Shown here: piece by piece, positions 37,244 through 48,522 of the stretch
Position numbering within the stretch: position 1 is the stretch's first letter
Layout: every line of letters starts with the position of its first letter
NCBI GenBank assembly: GCA_023313575.1
Contig: JAJTTP010000003.1
Location: forward strand, 2,108,001 to 2,172,000
Length of the DNA stretch: 64,000 nt
Source: Eutypella sp. D-1
Lineage: Eukaryota; Ascomycota; Sordariomycetes; Xylariales; Diatrypaceae
Reading direction: 5' to 3'
Position numbers and translations under genes: made by a program
Notes under the pieces: generated by a model
What the model was told of the DNA's origin: nothing
Seen by the model: the letters and a program-made list of their open reading frames with translations, nothing else
Databases searched by the model: none

Positions 37244-38380
37244 ATGTCTTCCCCTTCGTTGAACAAGATCGCCGCCAACAGCCCTTCGCGGCAAAACCCC
37301 TCCGAGCTGGAGCAGAACATCGCCGGTGCTCTGTACGATCTCGAGACCAACACTGCCGATCTTAAGGTCGCCCTCCGGCCTCTGCAGTTCGTCTCTGCGC
37401 GAGAGGTGAGATAGTTACATTAATTGAAGCCAGTTTGAACTCGGCATTTGCATACAAGCATATACAATTCGAACTCGGATGTCCCGTTGCAATCCCTCCT
37501 CCCCTCCCCTACGACCGCAACTCGCTTCTATTCCACCGAGCCGCGCGCGATGTCTTCGATTTCGAGGCAGCATCACGCCTTCTTTTGCATGGTGATACAC
37601 CTGCATGGGGCTCGCTCGATTTGCGATTCGATATAACCAATTCGTTCGCGCGCAATATAAAAGGCATTGGCGCAATGAGTTGTGTGTATATGAGGGATGC
37701 AAAATTTTTGATCGCTACGAGGAAGACATTTCCCCTAGCAGTTAAATGAAATACAATATACAACAGTGGAATAGGACGGGAAGCGGTCCAAGGAACACGT
37801 TTTTTATTCTATCAAGAATGTGTCCTGGAGCTCGCCTGCTGACTTTGGGTCTTGATTAGATCGAAGTTGGCCACGGCAAGAAGGCTATTGTCATCTTTGT
37901 CCCCGTCCCCTCCCTGGCTGGTTTCCACCGTGTCCAGCAGCGGTAAGTCTACGATCCCTACCTGTAACACAGTCAACGTAAGACAGTGCGCAATATTAAT
38001 AATCAACCTGTAGCCTTACCCGTGAGCTCGAGAAGAAGTTCTCCGACCGCCACGTCCTGATCCTGGCCTCGCGCCGTATCCTGCCCCGCCCCAAGCGTTC
38101 CGCCCGCTCCCGCAACACCCAGAAGCAGAAGCGTCCCCGTTCGCGAACTCTGACTGCTGTTCACGATGCCATCCTCGGTGACCTCGTCTACCCCGTTGAG
38201 ATCGTCGGCAAGCGCCTGCGGACCAAGGAGGACAACAGCAAGCTGCTGAAGGTCATCCTCGACGAGAAGGAGCGCGGCGGCGTCGACTACAGACTCGACA
38301 CCTACTCTGAGGTCTACCGCAGACTGACGGGCCGCACCGTCACCTTCGAGTTCCCTCAGACTAGCGCTGCCGACTACTAG
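37244..38380 (+). CDS. RPS7: 40S ribosomal protein S7 (eS7)
   Basis: Component of the small ribosomal subunit. Three exons, 37244-37405, 37860-37942 and 38014-38380, encode 203 aa, the usual length. Exon 1 gives the acidic N-terminus ending FVSARE. Exon 2 gives [17 protein letters not shown]. Exon 3 holds the conserved core beginning [18 protein letters not shown], the basic [15 protein letters not shown], and the C-terminal [13 protein letters not shown]. The start codon sits in a near-ideal context (GCCACCATGT). The first intron is long (454 bp) and the second short (71 bp); a long first intron is common in fungal ribosomal-protein genes. Confidence 0.97.
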
Positions 38381-38853
38381 ATTTTCTTCCTAGAGCAGAA
38401 GGGTATGGTTGGTGAAGCGAGATGAATGGAAAGGCTGGGGGCTGAATAGGCGTTCCTACACTGGGCCGCCACTACGTCTTACTCGTCATTATGGTTTGAC
38501 TGATGGCTGCATGGGGGAATGGATTCCAAAGGGTTGGCCAAAATTAAAAAATAACGGCATGGCGTACTTGATAGCTTGCAAACATTAATGACAAGCTCGG
38601 TTCTCTTGATGACAAACAAAAGACAATGGTAACAAATTCGCTGTGAAAATTCGTAAATTCCTCATACATTTTTCAAGTTGCCCAGCTACCGTAAGCGTGA
38701 CCTCTTCTGTTCTTGGTATTCGCATGTGCATGGAGGGGTATCGTAACATTGAGCAACGCCTCTAATCTAATGAGTAGCTGATGAACATGAGAAAGGTTGA
38801 TATCGTGATTCTATCTTGGTTTCCTCCCCTTCTTTTGCCTTGGGTGTTGAGTT
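38381..38853. other. Convergent 3' intergenic region
   Basis: Lies between the stop codons of RPS7 and dynactin p62. It holds both 3' untranslated regions, and no gene is seen. Confidence 0.6.
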
Positions 38854-41207
38854 CTAAGCCTGGCTGATACGGCCGATCCCGAGTGCACACCAGTACGCCA
38901 GTTCCTTCTTCTCCTTGCCGTCCTTATCTCCCGCGCCGACACCCCTAGCACCACCACCTCCGCCGCCGCCAGCGCCGCCAACTTGATCGTGAGAGGGCTC
39001 GCCCTCCCACTCGAGGCGCACGAACACGGGGATCTCAAGGACGTCCTCATCTTCGGCGAGGCTGGGCGGTGGCGCGCTCGGATCGGTGGTCTCTCCCCGC
39101 AGCGACGCCGGCACCACCTCCACCACGATGCTGACCCAGTTCCTGCCGCGCTCCCAGATCTTACCGGGCTCGGGCCCGCCGTCCTCGCCGAGGCTGAAAG
39201 TGCTGAAGCCGGTGCCGCGGCGGGCACGGCCCACGTCTCCTCCTCCACTACCACCACCGCCACCACCACTGCCTTCCCCTTCCGCCGTCGCGCCCGGTCC
39301 CCCGGTGCCCCGGAACGCGGCCGCGGACGCGTCCTTGGACGACGAGAGCACGTCGTCGAGGTCGAGGTCCTCGATGTTGGCGCCGATGCTGAATTGGGGA
39401 CAGAGCACGGTGACGCGGGAGGCGAAGCGGCCGGGGGTCGTGGACGGCGTGGCCAGCGTCACGCGGACCTCCTCGAAGATGGGGTTCTTGAAGGTCAGGA
39501 TGAACAGGGCGGGCTGGAGGGGCTTGAGGAGGCCCGCCGCGGCAGGAGGGGCGGCCGGGTTGGTGTTGCCGCCGCTGCCCCGGTGGCTGCTGCTGACGCT
39601 GGTGGTGACGCTGGTGACGCTGTGGTGCGCGCCGCCGCCGCCGCCGCCCCCGGGGAGTGAGAAGGGCCGGATCGAGATGCTGGGTATGTAGTTGTTGGCG
39701 ACGAGCCGGATGCGCCAGCGCGTGTTGCCCACCTTGGACTCCGGCTTGCTGATGATGTGCCGGCACACGGGACACCGCTTGGACCGCTTGCTGCGCAGCA
39801 GGTAGGGAACGGGCCAGAGCTCGTCGGTGAAGCGCGGGCCCCAGCCGGCGCCGGTAGGGGCGCCGGCACCCACGCCCGCGGACTCCTCGGCCTGGGAGCG
39901 CGCCTGCTCGAGAGCCACGGTGCCGTCCCAGCCGTCGCGGCGCAGGCGCGCCAGCGCGGCGCCCTCGTCGAGGTCGCTGACTCGGAGCCCCTCGGCGGCG
40001 GTCTCCGCCTCGCGCATTGTGCTGGCGCGGCCCTTCTGCCTCCCCGTGGGCCCGCCGCCGCTACCGCCGGGACCTCCTCCGCCGGCCCCCGAGTACAGGC
40101 TCATGATCCGCGATAGCGTGCCCGGGGAGTTGAAGCCGTACTCGCCCATGCCCAGGCCGCCGAGCGCGGACGGGAAGCCCGCGCCGGGGTTCGTGGCTGC
40201 CAGTTGCGCTTGGTAGAACGCCTTTAGTGCGGAGAACCGCGCCTTCGCTGTCTCGGGCACCGCCTCGATGATGGGGTCTGTCTTCGTCGGCGAGATGTCC
40301 CCGCCGCCGCTGCTGTCGCCGCTTATCGAAAACCTGGACTGATGGTGGTGGTGACTTCGATGGTGGTGGGTAGATGATGGATGGTGTGAGTGGTGGTGGT
40401 GATGGTGATGTAATTCGTCGCCGGCACCCCCAGCACCACCACCGTGCCGCAGCTTTGCGAGCTGTGCCGATATGCCCTGGGGCTTCTCGAACTTGACCCC
40501 GATCTCGGCCGAGTTCCAGTTGCAGTACGAACAGGCGAGGATCCAGGGGCCGGAGGGGACGGGGGCGCCGCCGGCGCCGTCGGCCGATAGCAGCGAGGGT
40601 TCCGGCGCGGACTCGAGGGACTGCACGGCCAGGGGCCCGATGCAGATGGGACATTGGAAACAGCTGCGCGTACACCTAGACACGGGAGAAAAGGGAGCAA
40701 GAGTGGTGGTAAAGTTAGCCAGCCCGATCGGTCGATGTTGAAGTCCCCCATACGGTTGCGAATGTAAAACAAAAGAAAATAAGTTACCTACCTGTTCCCC
40801 TCGGTTTTTAGGCTGCTGCTCGCGACCTCGAACAGGCAGTTAGGACAGTAGACGTTGACGATCTCCTCGGACACGCAGCGCGGGCAGCGGATCTGGTGGC
40901 ACACGTCGCAGTAGAGCAGATACTCGAGCGGGTAGAGGCTGTAATTGGAGCGAGGGGCACGGGGGTCGAAAGCACGGCCGTCGTCGTCGTCATCGTCATC
41001 AGCGCCGCCGCCGTCATAACCGTCCTCACCGTCGCCCCCGCCACTCCCGGCCGGCGAGGGCAGCTCGTCATCGCCCCGCCCCTGGCCCGCTGTCAGGTCG
41101 TGGCACGGACATTGTATGTATGTGTATGGCGTGAAGGGGGACGAGGCGGGTGGCCGGGCGGGGGCGGAGGAGGAGGAGGAGGAAGTAATAAACGATGAGG
41201 AAGCCAT
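38854..41207 (-). CDS. ro-2: Dynactin subunit p62 (DCTN4, Neurospora RO-2 type)
   Basis: Pointed-end subunit of dynactin, the dynein cofactor for retrograde transport and nuclear positioning in hyphae. Exons 40792-41207 and 38854-40675 join across a 116-bp intron inside the zinc-binding region, giving 745 aa. The cysteine pairs of the RING-like N-terminus are visible: CPCHD, YCDVCHQIRCPRC, VNVYCPNC and, after the splice, CFQCPICIGPL, then ACSYCNW. A later pair, CPVCRHIISKPE, precedes the beta-rich C-terminal half. A His-rich stretch near residues 240-265 and several poly-Gly insertions are unusual expansions. ATG 41205-41207 is chosen because the frame upstream has no ATG. Confidence 0.93.
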
Positions 41208-42000
41208 TTGGTGGGGGGTGGGCAACCTTGGGCGCGCTACATCGCCTCGTGCCGGGATATGATATATCTATCTTTCGTTCGTTCGTTTGTTCGTTCGTAT
41301 GGAATGGAGAGGTTTTTGAAAATGGAGGGGGGGGGATATGTCAGGCCAGGCCTTTCCCTCTCTCTCTCCTTCCAAGTTTCACTGCCTGAGTTGACCTCGG
41401 GAGTTGCTATGCTGCTGTTCCCATATCTTCAAGGTTGTTTACAGGGTTGTCTCAGGCCTTGGGGGGGTGCTTTATCGATAGAGTGAGCTAAGTACCTAAC
41501 CTACCGTAGATATAAGCTTGGCGCCTTAGCTTGTCGGGCAGAATTACAGCGAGCTCAGGACGGCAGGCGGTAAGTCCGCTGTGAAATAGTGACAATGTAC
41601 GAAGTACCTTAGGTGGGTCAGGTGGGTATTCAGTACCCAGTACCAGTGTTACCTCCCGAATATCTGGAATGATAATTACCGTAATAGGAAATTCCAGCAC
41701 CCTTGAAGTCATCCATACCGAGTCCGGGTACCTCCGTATCTAAGTTACTTGAAGCACCTACTATCAATTGCAATAGACTAGAATCTTCAGAAAGTTGTTT
41801 CTTTTTCTCGTTCTAAAATCCTCACCACTATCCTACGTATCTCCTTTCCGAAGTAATGTGTAGACGCTTTTGAACTTGTGCCCATAATGCCTCTTTCTGA
41901 TTTCCCATCCCCTGACGCAGTCGACAGCCTTCGTGTATAACTTCGTATGAGTCCAGCGTCGTCGAGTGACCCAGGCTACCACATGCATCTACCACCCCTT

Positions 42001-42016
42001 CCCCCCCCCCCCCCCC
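42001..42016. repeat. 16-bp poly-C run
   Basis: Sixteen consecutive C on the + strand. Shorter C/G runs occur at 47082-47094 (13 C), 49416-49428 (13 C) and 61681-61694 (14 G). Confidence 0.9.
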
Positions 42017-42838
42017 AACACCCAACAAACCCCGAACTTCAAGGTTTAAAACCAAATCATCCTTCGCCAGTCTAAAAGGGAAATTGTGAAATCGTAAGGG
42101 GCGGTGATGTCTTGATTCGGCTTGACGAAGTCCCACGTCCAGGGATTCAGTAGTAGCGTCCTTCGCTCCCGTGTCTCAGCCTCATCCTATGTGTGTATCG
42201 CTCTGGGGGTACGCGATGTCCCTGTAAACCCAATCATGATCAAACGCGATGCGTATCTGTGCCTCCTCCCTGCTTCCAACAAAAGAAAAAAAAAAGCCAA
42301 CGACGTAGGCGAGAGCCTCGGTATGCCAAGCCTGCTGCAACGGGTGGGGTGACGAGTACGATCAAATGTATGCCAAATCCGAGACTGTGCGTACAGGAAC
42401 AGCATTTTCGTATTGGAGCACATCTGCGGCGCCAAGTGATCTATCAGCATCCCCTCTACGCTTGTCTGCGCACTCTACTCTACGCACTCTATCGTGGTGT
42501 CCAGGTGTCTACTGGACAAGAACACACGGGCACTTAACCGTAACTGTTTAGCCCTGGGTTTTTCCCTTTTTTCTACCGTTCAGGTAGTATCCTGATACTT
42601 TTGCTTTACGTCGACCAAGACTGCAAGGCTGTACTGTGCGGATCTACTCTGATCGAGGCAAATCGACCCCAAAAAGAAGCTAGCTAGTCGAGTTCTCAAA
42701 TCGGCAGATGCTGTGAACCGAAGGGGCGCTTCGAAACGTAGATCTTTTACGAATCCGTCTGTTTACTAGAGATTGGTGGGTAACGGAAAAGAACAACACG
42801 GCATGAATTCCCATGGTCCACCTAATAGTGAGGAATCA

Positions 42839-42876
42839 GCCAAAGGGGCCAAAGGGGGCCAAAGGGGGCCAAAGAG
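42839..42876. repeat. 10-bp tandem repeat (GGCCAAAGGG)
   Basis: About three and a half head-to-tail copies of GGCCAAAGGG in non-coding DNA. No function assigned. Confidence 0.8.
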
Positions 42877-43833
42877 GTCTGACGGCTTTGTGTGGTTGGT
42901 AAGTGGCCCCAAATGTTCGCTATCTACACAACGCCGAGGGCTGCATTGTGTGTTATGTATGACGATCCCCCATATTGAATCCGGACCAATCCGCTTCGCT
43001 GCTGCGGCTTGACTGCTTCAGTCTGTCGGGACGAGAACAGATTTCGTGACACCGTCAACTCTCACGGAATTCTATCCCAAGCAACTGGTTTCTTGAATCC
43101 GGCATGCTTAATATTCCTCTAACCTCGAACCGAGAGAGGTCAACCCAGTCTTCTCCTCGAGGGACCTAGATGCCTGCACAACTCTCAGTCAGGACACGCT
43201 CAGAGCAGTCTTCCTACTCTCGAATAGCACCCATGACGTGCTTTCGTTGGTGGAAGGTAGGGTTCCACCAGATCATAGATCTTGCAGGGGCTGAATAACT
43301 GTATCCAGTGAAATCCAGCGCCCCGGTACGGGTTATCTTAGGCCTGCAGCCTTTGCAGGGGTGCAACTCGCCTGTCTGCGCCTAGATTACTGACTATTAC
43401 TACTTTGTGCGATGTTGTAACCATGTCTATGCATCCAGGCATCGCACTGCTTGGCTTTTTCGGATGGCTGCCGCCCTCTATTAACAGTTGCGCAATAAGG
43501 TCTCTTCCGGATAAGAAAGAGAGCATATACCCCCAGGCGTGGGCCGTCTTCTGTTATTATAAGACATGACAAGGTTCAGCCACCAGCTGCCAGACTCGAA
43601 CCGACGTTGAGCCTGTTTACGCCAGAACTTCCAATATGCTATGTCATTGACCAGAGTTGTCATGGTCCACTCAGACCAGGCACTTGCAGATAATGATCTA
43701 CTACCCACTCTTATAATGACCCTCCCGTCTCAATAACAGTTCCGCCTTCTTTGGGTTGTAGTAGTTGCTTGCTGCCTCATCTACCGCCTCCTCACTCGCC
43801 TCTTATATCAGCCCTGCTGGTTCAATATTGTCG

Positions 43834-46800
43834 ATGGCCCATCAGCATCAACAAAGACTTTCTCTTATTAACGGAGCCACCGATTTCTCCCTAACGTTAG
43901 AATCGAAAATAACAGAAAAGGTGGACGAGGAACACATGCCGAACAACACTCCCATTCTGAGGTGGGATGGCGCAGCCGGGTCAAGTAGAGTCTGGGACAG
44001 TCTGCAAGGAGTAGGTGCTTATACCAAACCGATTTGAGGGTTCCCCAATAGCCCAGGCTGACGTTCGAAGGACTCCGAGTTGTGGTATAGGGATGGCAAC
44101 TGCTATATCTATCTCTGCAGGCAAGGACAGAGCTGCGAAGGCCCGGCCTTCAGGGTTCCTTTCTCCGCTCTCCTCGAAGCGAACTGCTACCCTCTCATCC
44201 GCCGTTTCCTAGCTCGAGACAGCAGGGACACGGTCGAACCTGTCGAGGACCATGGCGGCTGGGCTCGGAGGCTTTGCGAATCCCGGACAAAGGAACAGGT
44301 AGAGCTCTATATCACCGCCCCGCCAGAGTCCGACGAGCCTGGAGCCTATAAGTATCACTTGACCATCCGGAACTTCTTCGCTTTCATTTTCCGACGATCC
44401 ATGGTTGGCGAGCATCTCGGCGTCGCCCTGGTTGACCTCATGCATAGTTTGCACGAGTACCGCACTGCAGACGTGGATAATGCACGGGGCCTGATGGCAT
44501 ATTTAGAAGAAGTGAGTAGTCTACTACATATTTCCCGTCGGCATTGGAATGCATAGTCCGTTTTTCGTATCTCACATGTCTGGTTTGACTTGCAAGTCAC
44601 CTGAACATGTTCCCAGTAGCCTTGATGACTCAGGCTAATTTTCAATCCTATAAAGGAGGGCTACCTTAACTTCCGATGCCAGCCTACTCACGCACTTGCA
44701 GTGTTGCACCTGGCAGAGGTTCTACACTTTAGGGATCTATACATAGACGCCTTCGCACATTGCTGTGGGATGAGTGATCAATTATTCCTCGGCCCCGAGT
44801 ACCAGGTGAGTTCGCTGCATCCTTCACCGTAGTCACAGTCGGTGCTAATGGTGATCAGACGGTATCTTCTATAACCCGGAAGCTACTGCGCCGTGCTCGA
44901 GTTGAGATGGACCTGAGACTCGGGCAGAGCGGGTCCATGGTGAAGGGGTTCTTACAGGGCGAGCTTTCGGAAGCCCGCTTAGGGCTCTGTCCAGGGGCTA
45001 GGGCACATCTCGATAGATTCAGAACTCTTCTGCGTGGGTTCTACGCCGCCAAATTTGGGTACTACCCACCACCCTCGGTCGATCCCCGAACGACCATCTT
45101 CGAGGCGAACGTATTACGCGCGATGCGGACCGACTTCGAAGCACTCTACGAATATCTAGTTGATAGTAAATTCGACGTCTCGCAAGACACTCCTTTTCTA
45201 GCTACCGGTGGTATTTGCACGTTGCAGAGCATCCAGTCATTCGAAGGCCGGTACAAGTTGCAGACTCTTGCTCACCCCCTCCCACTCATGCCTAGCGTAG
45301 CATTGAGCAGGCCTACGAGGTGGACTTGGATTGGCGAACGTCTTAGGGTAAGCCAAAACCGGAGAGGAGCGGCACACCTGGCCTTACTCAAAGCTACCAA
45401 CCAGTCCCGGCGTGAAATCACAGACAACGAGCTGGTGAAGGCTTACAGACGATTCGAGGAGGAATGTACATGCTCGCCTACGAAAGCAGACAGGCGGGAA
45501 AATCTGGGCCCTGTCGATGCGCGTAAGGTGCGCTGGATCTTGGTCTATTCCATGTACCAGGCCTTGCGGCGCGCGACCGAATCCCCGCCGGAAGTCTCGA
45601 ATGCGGATGGCGTGCCATACAATCTCTGCATATCAACTGCAAACCTCCCCCCATGGAGCGGGCAACCACCATTGGGCTTAATCCTTCGGAACCGATCAGG
45701 ATGTTTCAACCACAACCTATCCACGTCGACTATGGATTGGAAATCCTCGGACGCAGCGGCCCCTACACCTCAGGGCAGGCCCGAAATCAGACCGGATATC
45801 GACTACTTTGCTATTTCCCGCCGCGACACCACTGCGTTCGAGAATTGCCCGAGCAGCATAGGTGCAGGTGTAGCAGGAGGCTCGAACCGCAGGAGCCGAC
45901 ATAGCCGAGAACTCGCACGCGCATCGACATTTAGGCTTTCCTGGGGCCTCCTGGCCCGCCAGCAGCAATCGGAAGAAGTGCCCCCCACCCGACAAGTAGT
46001 CAAGCGAAGGTCGCTGTACCAAGAGATCGTCGTCCACGGCTACGGAAATGGGACCAGACTCGCGCGAATAACATCCGAAGAGTCGCCTGTATTCGTGCCT
46101 GCACCCTCCAAGCCCAGTGCGGTAACGGACGTGATGTCGTCCGCGTCCTCGAGGTACAGCAGCGACGTGAGCGGTTACAGCCGCTCCGATGCCGAAAATC
46201 CCGGCACACCCAACTCGTCGGTCAACAGCGGTAGCCCCGTGGACGCCCACTTCGAGCTGCCGGGAAGCAGCAAACGGGACAGCGGTTCCTGCGAGCATCG
46301 CCGTGATGAAAAGAAAATCGGTCACTGTGCGATTCGCCGACGGCCTCTGCCTGCCCCCACCTTCACAAGCCATGAGCCCTCGTCATCGACATCGTCTATG
46401 CCTCTTGCCCAGGCGATGCAGGGCCGCCAAAGCCACAGCTCTGGAGGATTTGCACCGTCGCCGCTGCCGCTGAACATCCGCAAGGCGGCGTCCACGTCCA
46501 AGTCAAGAGAATCGGCGGTGCAGGCGGAAACGGAGGCAGGCCTGTTATCATCATCATCATCATCGCCGTCGTCGTCGTTCCCGGCCCGGTCCTCCTCGCT
46601 GACGAGCCCTGGCCCCACAGCCTGGGACTATATCAAGGAGATTATGGACCTCAAGGCCGATGCCGGATTTGTGGATGTGGATGCGAACGCCGACGCCGAC
46701 GCTGACGACCACAAGCCCGAATGGGAGCAGTATCGCGACCTCGGTGGGCTCACCGAGCCTGAGCCCGCATTCACAAACACTGCTGCTTCTGCTGTGGGGG

Positions 46801-46880
46801 CTTCTTCCACGGCGTCAGCGGGAGCAGAGGCGCAGAAACGTCTGTCAAGTTGCATGGCCCATCAAATCTACGTTCATTGA
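43834..46880 (+). CDS. DUF8004-family protein of ascomycetes
   Basis: Four exons, 43834-44010, 44071-44511, 44656-44805 and 44859-46880, with introns of 60, 144 and 53 bp, join in frame to 929 aa. Residues 45-430 match the conserved core I associate with DUF8004: WDG ... SRVWDSLQG, then LWYRDGNCYIYL, GPAFRVPFSALL, YHLTIRNFFAFIFRRSMVGE, EGYLNFR, FRDLYIDAFAHCCGMS, RARVEMDLRLGQSG, LDRFRTLLRGFYAAKFGYYP and DARKVRWILVYSMYQAL. The C-terminal half is disordered and Ser-rich, with a poly-Ser run and an acidic DANADADADD tract. The biochemical role is unknown. ATG 43834 is the first in the frame; the frame upstream opens only with a TTG. Confidence 0.85.
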
Positions 46881-47528
46881 ACTCACCGCTCACACGCAGC
46901 TTCTTTTTTTTCTTCTTCTCTTTACACTCTTGTACCCTTCTTTTTTCTTTCTTTATTAGTATGTAACATGTGACGGTTGGAACCCGGCACTGCAATTTCT
47001 CGCCAAGCCTTGGATAGCTTTTTTCTTCTTTTTTTCTTTTTATGTGTTTCCTATCTTGTATCCTTTACTTAGTTTTATATACCCCCCCCCCCCCGATTCT
47101 TACGCTCGTTACGGTGGATTGGTGGGCACAACTAGGATATAAACTGACAGCCCAAGTATTATTTCCCCCGTGTCATTTCGTAAGATACTGTCGTAATTGA
47201 AGGGCGATCAAAGCGGTCGGACAGATAGTGGAGAAAGGGGTACTAGATTGACTCGACTTGGTCTTGGTGTAATGGAAATATGCATATTTAGGAATTAAGA
47301 CATCTTGACAACACGGAATGAACTCCTTGTGATCACAGGCTACAGCAATACGATCTTGCCCCCCGCCCCTCTGCTAACATCCAAATAGGCCCCCGCCCCC
47401 CTGGCTTCACCCTCGCTACCCTCGTGTATAATCCTGTTACGTTAATCCCCACCCACTTAATTCCTCCTCGGCGCTGAACGGAACGCCCATGGCGTGCATC
47501 CACCCAGCCCTTTAGTGATCGCCCCCGT
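46881..47528. other. Convergent 3' intergenic region
   Basis: Pyrimidine-rich 3' flank of the DUF8004 gene with a 13-C run at 47082-47094. No gene seen. Confidence 0.55.
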
Positions 47529-48522
47529 TTACTCAGACTTCAGCGGGATGCCTGTAGAGGCTATCGTGAGGCCCTCGATGATCTCGCCTCCTAGAACGTA
47601 GATCATGTAGGTCGGGAAGACGAGCCACGCGCCGCTGCGGATGGTCAGTTGATGGAAGGCCGAGGGGAAGGCTACGTGGAAAAGCAGAGGGAAAGATAAA
47701 AGGAGATGGAATTGGAAATGGAAAGGGGACGTTGGATAAGTTTAAGTCGTAGTGAACACTCACTTGGGGATAATCCACATAAAGATGAGGGTCGGTACGT
47801 CGTTGTGACCGATGTTGTCGAAGCCGGAGAAGTACTCGTTGAGCCCTGTTTAGTTGAGGAGCCGGTTAGTTTCTGGTTATATTTCTTTCTGCCCCATTTC
47901 TTGTTTTCTTACTCCTTTCTTTTTTCTTGGTGCGGGGCGGATGCCGAAGAGAGGAAAGCGGGGAAAGCTTACAGTACAACACGGTCTTGCTGAGGGTCAT
48001 GACGGCGGCGCTAAAGCCGATCAGGACGGCGAGGGCAGCGGGCCTCCCGGTCAGAACCTGGGTGGGGGCGGAGCCACTACCGGCACCGCGGACAGGGGCA
48101 CGACCGCGGACCTCACGGCGACGAGCGAAGTAGAGCCAAAGGTAGGCGAAGTAGAGCAGGGTCTCGGCGACGTTGAGGGCGCCCTGGGCGGAGGTGAAGC
48201 CGCTGCGGGCGCGAAACGCCTTCCAGCCGTAGACGTGGTCAACCTCGCCGTACAGCGCGTACGGTACCCACAGCGGCCAGTGCAGCGCGCCCCCTTCCAT
48301 TGTCAGCGGCCGTAGCAGCACGTAGATGCTGTCCCACACCACCAGCGGCAGCGACACTGCCATCCAGAATAGGGTCACTGCCGACGGCGCGTGCGCCCAT
48401 GCGTTGTTGGTGCCGCCGCCGCCGCCGCTGCTGCTCTTGCCGCGCGTCAGCATCGTCGAGGATGAGGGCGATGAGTTCCCGGAGGCGCCGGCGCCCTTGG
48501 ATGCTGATCGCGTAGTGACCAT
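47529..48522 (-). CDS. Conserved fungal four-helix membrane protein (EXPERA-like topology)
   Basis: Transcript exons 47973-48522, 47764-47845 and 47529-47634 (introns 127 and 129 bp) join in frame to 245 aa. After a 50-residue disordered Ser/Gly leader, four hydrophobic segments follow: LFWMAVSLPLVVWDSIYVLL, LNVAETLLYFAYLWLYFA, AALAVLIGFSAAVMTLSKTV and TLIFMWIIPNGAWLVFPTYM. Acidic and aromatic residues sit in the helix edges (LYGEVDHVYG, WLNEYFSGFDNIGHND). I recognise the block as a recurrent ascomycete hypothetical. The four-helix plan with buried acidic residues resembles EXPERA/EBP proteins of sterol metabolism, but no diagnostic motif was confirmed. All three exons are needed for the fourth helix and the C-terminus. 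Confidence 0.75.

Larger units (their letters stand above)
41208..43833. other. Gene-free region with a 16-C run
   Basis: No supported gene. The region is the divergent promoter space of dynactin p62 and the DUF8004 gene. It contains a run of 16 C at 42001-42016 and a short GGCCAAAGGG tandem repeat at 42839-42876. Confidence 0.55.

Noticed and set aside
43582..43660. Possible minus-strand tRNA suggested by a TTCGAGTC-like loop
   Set aside because: The bases flanking the loop do not pair as a T-arm and no acceptor stem is found.
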